Source of the DNA: Thiohalocapsa sp. ML1
GTDB lineage: Bacteria; Pseudomonadota; Gammaproteobacteria; Chromatiales; Chromatiaceae
Direction: 5' to 3'
DNA length: 64,000 nt
Assembly (NCBI RefSeq): GCF_001469165.1
Contig: NZ_JABX01000008.1
Coordinates: forward strand, 1 to 64,000
Part shown: positions 59,086 through 64,000 of the stretch, in pieces
How the letters are laid out: each line of letters opens with the position of its first letter
How positions within the stretch are numbered: position 1 is the stretch's first letter
Translations under genes and position numbers: made by a program
Notes under the pieces: generated by a model
What the model was told of the DNA's origin: nothing
The model's input: only the letters and a program-made list of their open reading frames with translations
Databases searched by the model: none

Positions 59086-59342
59086 GATCGTTTCTCCGCG
59101 GGTCGGTGCCGGGTCGCTGGCCGCGGGAGGTTAGCTCAGATATTCCCTGATGGGCAATTGGGCGGCTGAGCGCGAGCGGGCCGGCGCGCCCGCGAGGCTG
59201 ATCGGCGCTGCCCGGGCAGCGCGCGCACGCGGCAGTGACGCCGTCCCGGGCCGGCGGCCGGCTGGCAGCTCTGCGTGCTCGACTTCCGCAAGGGTGTGGC
59301 CCGCTGCGGGCCGGAGCTGCCCGCCGGCGACGGCGGGCGACG

Positions 59343-59927
59343 TCAGGCGGTGTCGGGCCGCAGCCGATGGCTCATCAGCAGCCAGAACAGCACCGCGCCG
59401 ACCAGGATGCCCAGGGCATCGGCCACCAGCGGCAGCGTCTTGTCCACCGCCGCCGCACCGCCGCCGCGGAGCTCCCAGTAGAGCGCGCCGGCCAGCGCGA
59501 GCGCGATGCCCCACAGCGCGCTGCGCGCGGGCGTGAGCCCATGGCGCCATTGCGTCGGCATGGTATGCAGCGAAAAGTGCAGGAACACCACCAGCAGCAC
59601 CAGCACAATGGCCGCGTTGACCCAGAGCGACTCGGCTGCCCCCCAGGCGGCGCGATCGGTGCCGACCAGCGGCAGGGCGCAGAGCAGCGCCAGCAGCGGC
59701 AGCGTGACGGTCATGAAGCCGCGGATGCAACGCGAGCGGAAGGCATCCACATAGGCCAGGGCCAGCATCGCGCTCCCGGCGAAGATCAAGGTGCGCGACC
59801 AGTGGGCTGCATCCAGCCCGAACAAGGCCGTGCGCGGCGACAAGATGGCGATGCCGATGAGCACCGCCGCCAGCAGCACGGTGAGCGCGAAGGGCAGGCG
59901 CCGGCAGTCGGCCTGGGTCTCGCTCAT
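59343..59927 (-). CDS. Membrane protein of unknown function
   Basis: A 194-residue protein with about six predicted membrane helices (for example FALTVLLAAVLIGIAILS, FMTVTLPLLALLCALPLV, IVLVLLVVFLHFSLHTM and ADALGILVGAVLFWLLMS). It has a short polar N-terminus with a Cys (MSETQADCRRLP) and no extramembrane domain. A GGGTAAGGGTGAGGGT run lies about 35 bp before the start. Family not recognised; the long gaps on both sides suggest a single-gene unit. Confidence 0.75.
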   Translation of the reverse strand: MSETQADCRRLPFALTVLLAAVLIGIAILSPRTALFGLDAAHWSRTLIFAGSAMLALAYVDAFRSRCIRGFMTVTLPLLALLCALPLVGTDRAAWGAAESLWVNAAIVLVLLVVFLHFSLHTMPTQWRHGLTPARSALWGIALALAGALYWELRGGGAAAVDKTLPLVADALGILVGAVLFWLLMSHRLRPDTA

Positions 59928-60064
59928 TCGGTAGCCTCCGGTTTCCGACAGGTTGAGAGTGAGGGTAAGGGTGAGGGTTAGAGGTGCGAGCTGCGCGCCG
60001 GCCGAGCTGCGCGCGGCAGTCGGGCAGCGGGCCCCTGGCGCGCCGGTTGCCGCGCCGGATGCCG

Positions 60065-61888
60065 TTAACCCCGCCCGGCGCGCTTGCGCTCGTGCTCCTT
60101 CAGAAAGCGCTTGCGGATGCGAATGCCGCCGGGGGTCACCTCCACCAGCTCGTCGCCCTCGATGAACTCCAGCGCCTGTTCCAGGCTGAAGCGGATGGGC
60201 GGCGTGAGCAGGATGTTTTCATCCGAGCCCGCGGCGCGGATGTTGGTGAGCTGCTTGGCCTTGAGCGGGTTCACCACGAGGTCGTTGTCGCGCGAATGGA
60301 TGCCGACCACCTGGCCCTCGTAGACCTCGTCGCCCGGCGAGACCAGCATGCGCCCGCGCTCCTGCAGGTTGAACAGCGCGTAGCCGAGCACCTTGCCCTG
60401 GGCGTTCGAGATCATGGCGCCGTTGCGCCGCGGCGCGATGCCGCCGGGGTTGGCCGGGCCGTAGTGGTCGAAGATGTGGTGCTTGAGGCCGGTGCCGGAG
60501 GTCAGCGTCATGAACTCGGTCTGGAAGCCAATCAGGCCGCGCGAGGGGATCTGATAGTCGAGCCGCACGCGCCCGTTGCCGTCCGGCACCATGTCCTTCA
60601 GCTCGCCCTTGCGCTCGCCGAGCGCCTGCATGATGGCGCCCTGGCTCGTCTCCTCGACGTCCACGGTGAGCAGCTCGTAGGGCTCGCAGACCTGGCCGTC
60701 GATCTCCCGGAAGATGACCTCCGGGCGCGACACGGCCAGCTCGTAGCCTTCGCGGCGCATGTTCTCGATGAGAATGGACAGGTGCAGCTCGCCGCGGCCG
60801 GACACGCGGAACTTCTCCGGGTCCGTGCCCTCCTCCACCCGCAGCGCGACGTTGTGGATCAGCTCCCGCTCCAGGCGGTCCTTGAGCTGGCGGGAGGTCA
60901 GGTACTTGCCCTCGCGCCCGGCGAAGGGCGAGGTGTTCACCTGGAAGGTCATGCTCACCGTCGGCTCGTCCACCGACAGCGGCGGCAGCGCCTCCACGGC
61001 ATCCGGATGGCACAGGGTGTCCGACACGTTCGGCGCCTCGATGCCGGTGATGGCGATGATGTCGCCCGCGCCGGCTTCCTTCACCTCAAAACGATTGAGG
61101 CCGAGGTAGCCGTACACCAAGCCGATCTTGGCACGCTGGCGGCGGCCGTCGCGCTTGACGACCACCACCTGCTGGTTCGGCTTGACGCAGCCGCGTTGGA
61201 TGCGCCCGACGGCGATGGCGCCGACGAAGCTGCTGTAGTCGAGCGTCGAGACCTGCATGCGGAAGGGGCCGTCGGGGTCCACGTCCGGCGGCGGGCAGTG
61301 CTCGACAATGGCCTCGAACAGCGGCGTCATGTCGCCGCCGGTGACCGTGTCCTCCAGCCCCGCATAGCCGTTGATGGCGGAGGCGTAGACAATGGGAAAG
61401 TCCAACTGCGCATCGGTGGCGCCAAGCTTGTCGAACAGATCGAACACCTGATCGATGACCCAATCCGGGCGCGCACTCGGCTTGTCGATCTTGTTGACGA
61501 CGACGATGGGGCGCAGACCATGCTGAAAGGCCTTGCCGGTGACGAAGCGCGTCTGCGGCATCGGCCCTTCCTGCGCGTCCACCAACAGCAGCACGGAGTC
61601 CACCATGGACAGTACCCGCTCCACCTCGCCGCCGAAGTCCGCGTGCCCCGGCGTGTCGACGATGTTGATGTGATGGGTCGTGCCGCCCAGCGACACGTTG
61701 AGCGCCGTGTTCTTGGACAGGATCGTGATGCCGCGCTCCTTTTCCAGGTCATTGGAATCCATGATCCGCTCCACCGGGCCGAAGCGATCGCCCAGGGTTC
61801 CGGACTGCTGCAGGAGCTTGTCCACCAGCGTGGTCTTGCCATGGTCGACGTGGGCGATGATGGCGATGTTGCGAAGATTCTCGATCAC
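60065..61888 (-). CDS. typA: GTP-binding protein TypA/BipA
   Basis: Ribosome-associated translational GTPase involved in stress adaptation and 50S assembly. The 607-residue protein has G1 [10 protein letters not shown]2/G3 region [13 protein letters not shown] and [15 protein letters not shown]4 [13 protein letters not shown], followed by the EF-G-like domains and the TypA-specific C-terminal domain ([20 protein letters not shown]). The start is GTG at 61888 ([17 protein letters not shown]) with GGAG upstream. A hairpin lies at 61923-61938 in its leader. Confidence 0.97.
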   Translation of the reverse strand: MIENLRNIAIIAHVDHGKTTLVDKLLQQSGTLGDRFGPVERIMDSNDLEKERGITILSKNTALNVSLGGTTHHINIVDTPGHADFGGEVERVLSMVDSVLLLVDAQEGPMPQTRFVTGKAFQHGLRPIVVVNKIDKPSARPDWVIDQVFDLFDKLGATDAQLDFPIVYASAINGYAGLEDTVTGGDMTPLFEAIVEHCPPPDVDPDGPFRMQVSTLDYSSFVGAIAVGRIQRGCVKPNQQVVVVKRDGRRQRAKIGLVYGYLGLNRFEVKEAGAGDIIAITGIEAPNVSDTLCHPDAVEALPPLSVDEPTVSMTFQVNTSPFAGREGKYLTSRQLKDRLERELIHNVALRVEEGTDPEKFRVSGRGELHLSILIENMRREGYELAVSRPEVIFREIDGQVCEPYELLTVDVEETSQGAIMQALGERKGELKDMVPDGNGRVRLDYQIPSRGLIGFQTEFMTLTSGTGLKHHIFDHYGPANPGGIAPRRNGAMISNAQGKVLGYALFNLQERGRMLVSPGDEVYEGQVVGIHSRDNDLVVNPLKAKQLTNIRAAGSDENILLTPPIRFSLEQALEFIEGDELVEVTPGGIRIRKRFLKEHERKRAGRG

Positions 61889-62516
61889 TGCGCGGCTCCG
61901 GAAAACGGGACGACAAAGACACCCTGGTGGACACCAGGCGACGTGGCGTTAACACAGCACCCGAGCCGGTCGGTCGCCGGCCGGCGGATGAAAAATCGCA
62001 GATGGACAAGCGGGCTTGACGCGGGCGCGTCGCACTCGGGGTGGGATAAAGCACGCGGAGTATAGCGCGAAATCGGGCTCCACTGCTGCGGCCCTACGCA
62101 CCCCGGCTGCAAGTGCTTGTCGATAGCTTGAGAAGGCACAGATAACAGAGATTTGACGACGGAACCTGCGGCCAATTCTCGCTGTAACCCGCAAGGCATT
62201 TTTCCGTCATCGATTCTCAGCATCTGCTCACATGCCCTGTGGATAACCCTGTGGATAGACCTTGGGAGCGACCGCTAAACCCCAGTTTTCGCTGGTTTCG
62301 CGCTGGATTGTCTCGTCAGTGACCAGCACGCTAAGCTGCTGATTCAGCTAGGTTCACGACCGTCCGCATCGGGGTTGCCCAAAGCCCGGCGGCGCCCAGG
62401 CGAGCACGTGCCGCACCTGTGCACAACCGCATTTCCGGGAGCGCGCCGCCCCCCTGCTGTCAACATCGAAACGGCATCAGCCGACCGACGGCGGGTCCAC
62501 GACGGAATGGCGCGTT
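61889..62516. other. Gene-free region upstream of typA
   Basis: No convincing ORF on either strand over 628 bp. Contents, from left: a perfect hairpin CCTGGTGGACACCAGG at 61923-61938, 35 bp before the typA start; a TATACT -10-like hexamer on the minus strand at 62064-62059 without a good -35; an AT-richer stretch at 62060-62230; two DnaA-box-like nonamers at 62238-62258; and a GC-rich tail toward the next gene. Confidence 0.6.
62238..62258 (+). promoter_or_regulatory. Two DnaA-box-like nonamers, 12 bp apart
   Basis: TGTGGATAA at 62238-62246 is a perfect DnaA box (complement TTATCCACA), and TGTGGATAG at 62250-62258 differs by one base. Both have the same orientation. Confidence 0.5.
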
Positions 62517-63491
62517 TCAGGGCTGACCTGAAGCCCGAGCAGCGCAATCCCCCGATCCGGACGCCCCACCCGCGGGCAGCAGGAACGCCAGTGCGCCGAG
62601 CAGCAGCGTCGTGCCGAGCAAGAACAGATGCAGGCTCACGGCCCCCGCCAGCGCCGTCTCGACGCTGACGCCCAGCGGCACCAGCGCCGCCATGCCGGAG
62701 AGCTCGTAGGAGCCGGCGCCGGCGATGCCGTGAAAGGGCAGCACGCTGGAGAGCTCGGCGCCGAGCACGCCGGCGAGCAGTTGCCAGTAGGCCGCCGACA
62801 CAAAGTGCGACAGCACCAGCACGAAGGCCGTGAGCTTGGTCGCCCAGATCGCGAGTGTCTCCAGATAGAGCCGCAGCAGCAGCGCCGCGTCTGCCGGCGC
62901 CGCGTCGAGCACGAACAACAGCACCCGTCGCGGGCGCCCCGCGGGCAGTCGCTCCACCCAGCCCAACCGGCGCACCGCGAGCCCCGCGGGCACCAGCGCG
63001 AGCCACAAGACCCCAAGCAGCGGCCACCACCACGCGGGCGACCACAGCCAGCCCACCGCGAGCCCGGCGAGCACGAGGCAGTGCAGGTCCATGACCCGAA
63101 TCCACAGCAGCGACGCACCGGCGGCGAGAAAGCCGTGGCCGAAGTACCGGCGCATCAGCCACGGGAACACCACCTCGCCGATGCGCATCGGCAGCAGGTT
63201 GTTGGCCGCGTTGTGCAGCACGGAGAGCCGCAGCACGGCGAGGAAGCGCCCGGCCACCAGCGGGCCGAAATAGTCGTAGACCCGCACCGCCCGGAGCCCG
63301 TAGCTCGCAGCGGTGAGCACGAAGGCGCCGACCAGGAGCGGCGCCGGGATGTCGCGCCAGGGCGCGAACAGCGCCGGCCAGCCGACGCGGTGGTCGACAG
63401 CGATGAGGAGCCCCGCCAGCAGCGTGAGCCCGATGAGCCAGTCCCGTGGCCGGCGCAGGCGCGAGACCGGTTCCGGCGGCAGCCTGGCCAC
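62517..63491 (-). CDS. LPG-synthase-type (YbhN-like) polytopic membrane protein
   Basis: Member of the lysylphosphatidylglycerol synthase/flippase transmembrane family. The 324-residue protein has about eight membrane helices and family-type motifs: SYGLRAVRVYDYFGPL near residue 64, LHNAANNLLPMRIGEVVFPW near residue 92, and LPFHGIAGAGSYELSGMAAL near residue 250. The C-terminal catalytic domain of MprF is absent, so it is a flippase-like stand-alone unit. The start is a GTG at 63491 overlapping the stop of the acyltransferase gene (TAGTG), so the pair is coupled, which suggests an envelope-lipid role. Confidence 0.85.
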   Translation of the reverse strand: MARLPPEPVSRLRRPRDWLIGLTLLAGLLIAVDHRVGWPALFAPWRDIPAPLLVGAFVLTAASYGLRAVRVYDYFGPLVAGRFLAVLRLSVLHNAANNLLPMRIGEVVFPWLMRRYFGHGFLAAGASLLWIRVMDLHCLVLAGLAVGWLWSPAWWWPLLGVLWLALVPAGLAVRRLGWVERLPAGRPRRVLLFVLDAAPADAALLLRLYLETLAIWATKLTAFVLVLSHFVSAAYWQLLAGVLGAELSSVLPFHGIAGAGSYELSGMAALVPLGVSVETALAGAVSLHLFLLGTTLLLGALAFLLPAGGASGSGDCAARASGQP

Positions 63492-64000
63492 TAGGCGCCG
63501 ACCTCGTCCGGACCATGGCGCGCGAGGCGCCGGCGGCGCTGGCGGCGCGACTCCCGATACACCGGCGCGGCCCCGGGCGGGCGCGTCTTGAAGCGCCGGT
63601 GCACCCAGAAATACTGCGCCGGCATGCTCGCGAGCCGCGCCTCGATGACGCGGTTCATGTGCGCCGCGTCCGCCGCCTCGTCGCCGCTCGGAAAGCCTTC
63701 GAGCGGCGGGTCAAAGCAGAGCTCCAGCCCCTGCCCCCGCGGCAGGAAGCGCGCGAAGGTCGGCACCACCGTTGCGCCGGCGAGGCGCGCGATGCGCCCA
63801 AGGGTCGGCACCGTCGCGGCCGCCACGCCGCAGAAGGGCACGAACAGGCCGCGCCGCCCGGCGTCCTGGTCCGGCAGATAGAAAAACGGCGTACCGGCGC
63901 GGATCTGGCGGATCAGCCCGCGCAGGTCATCGTGGCGCTCCACCGGGATGCTGCCGAAGCGGGTGCGCCCGTACTTGACCCGCGCATCGATGACCGGATT
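63491..64000 (-). CDS. Lipid A biosynthesis acyltransferase (LpxL/HtrB family), 3' part
   Basis: The gene continues past the window's right edge; 169 residues are visible. Recognisable family segments are GRTRFGSIPVERHD, FFYLPDQDAGRRGLFVPFCG, where the PDxD motif is typical of the family, ATVPTLGRIARLAGATVVPTF, and the C-terminal QYFWVHRRFKTRPPG. The enzyme would add a secondary acyl chain to lipid A precursor. Whether it is the lauroyl or myristoyl enzyme cannot be decided from this part. It is translationally coupled to the downstream LPG-type membrane protein. Confidence 0.9.
   Translation of the reverse strand, partial: NPVIDARVKYGRTRFGSIPVERHDDLRGLIRQIRAGTPFFYLPDQDAGRRGLFVPFCGVAAATVPTLGRIARLAGATVVPTFARFLPRGQGLELCFDPPLEGFPSGDEAADAAHMNRVIEARLASMPAQYFWVHRRFKTRPPGAAPVYRESRRQRRRRLARHGPDEVGA

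Noticed and set aside
62065-62516. Replication origin
   Set aside because: Only two DnaA-box-like sites, no DnaA or DnaN gene, no long AT-rich unwinding element.

Overview
The window is GC-rich, densely coded gammaproteobacterial DNA. Three things suggest a purple-sulfur-bacterium-like lineage (Chromatiales): a 14-gene nuo operon with separate nuoC and nuoD, placed behind tpiA-secG-tRNA-Leu; the smc-zipA-ligA order; and several Uma2-family genes, one with an Ala/Glu-rich coiled-coil tail. That placement is inference; no rRNA gene is present to confirm it.

Layout. 1-890: decayed group II intron (minus strand) and REP-like palindromes. 886-8627: concentrative nucleoside transporter, lytic transglycosylase, an unknown protein, an ATP-grasp enzyme paired with an isoaspartyl peptidase, an alpha-carbonic-anhydrase-like exported protein that has lost two of its three zinc histidines, and a small unknown protein. 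8823-15506 (minus): ligA, zipA, smc. 15507-18407: repeat-rich DNA and a tandem duplication of a Uma2 gene. 18508-28450: rdgC, the complete AmmeMemoRadiSam trio, a CNNM/CorC-type transporter, ppsA, a third Uma2 gene, an adenosine-kinase-like PfkB enzyme and a small exported protein. 28518-50142 (minus): one co-directional block reading tpiA, secG, tRNA-Leu(GAG), nuoA-N, an unknown membrane protein, then a giant fusion with VanZ-like, O-antigen-ligase-like and carbohydrate-binding-like parts. 50257-59085: smpB, then a defence island: type I restriction-modification (hsdR, hsdM, hsdS) with a toxin-antitoxin pair between hsdR and hsdM, a PtuA-like ATPase, a frameshifted and truncated PtuB-like HNH nuclease, and a DUF4062-like gene running tail-to-tail into it. 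59343-64000: membrane protein, typA, a gene-free stretch with two DnaA-box-like sites, an LPG-synthase-type membrane protein and the 3' part of an LpxL/HtrB acyltransferase.

The housekeeping parts work as expected: complex I with its protein-export and glycolysis neighbours, chromosome structure, division and ligation, and trans-translation. The most informative accessory features are the defence island, in which one extra A splits the nuclease and a deletion appears to have joined two convergent defence genes; the VanZ-Wzy fusion immediately downstream of nuoN; the Uma2 duplication that differs by exactly two 21-residue coiled-coil repeats; and the apparently non-catalytic carbonic anhydrase homologue. 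Short sequence repeats (hexanucleotides, REP-like palindromes, TTTCGTG-type repeats between convergent genes) are frequent.
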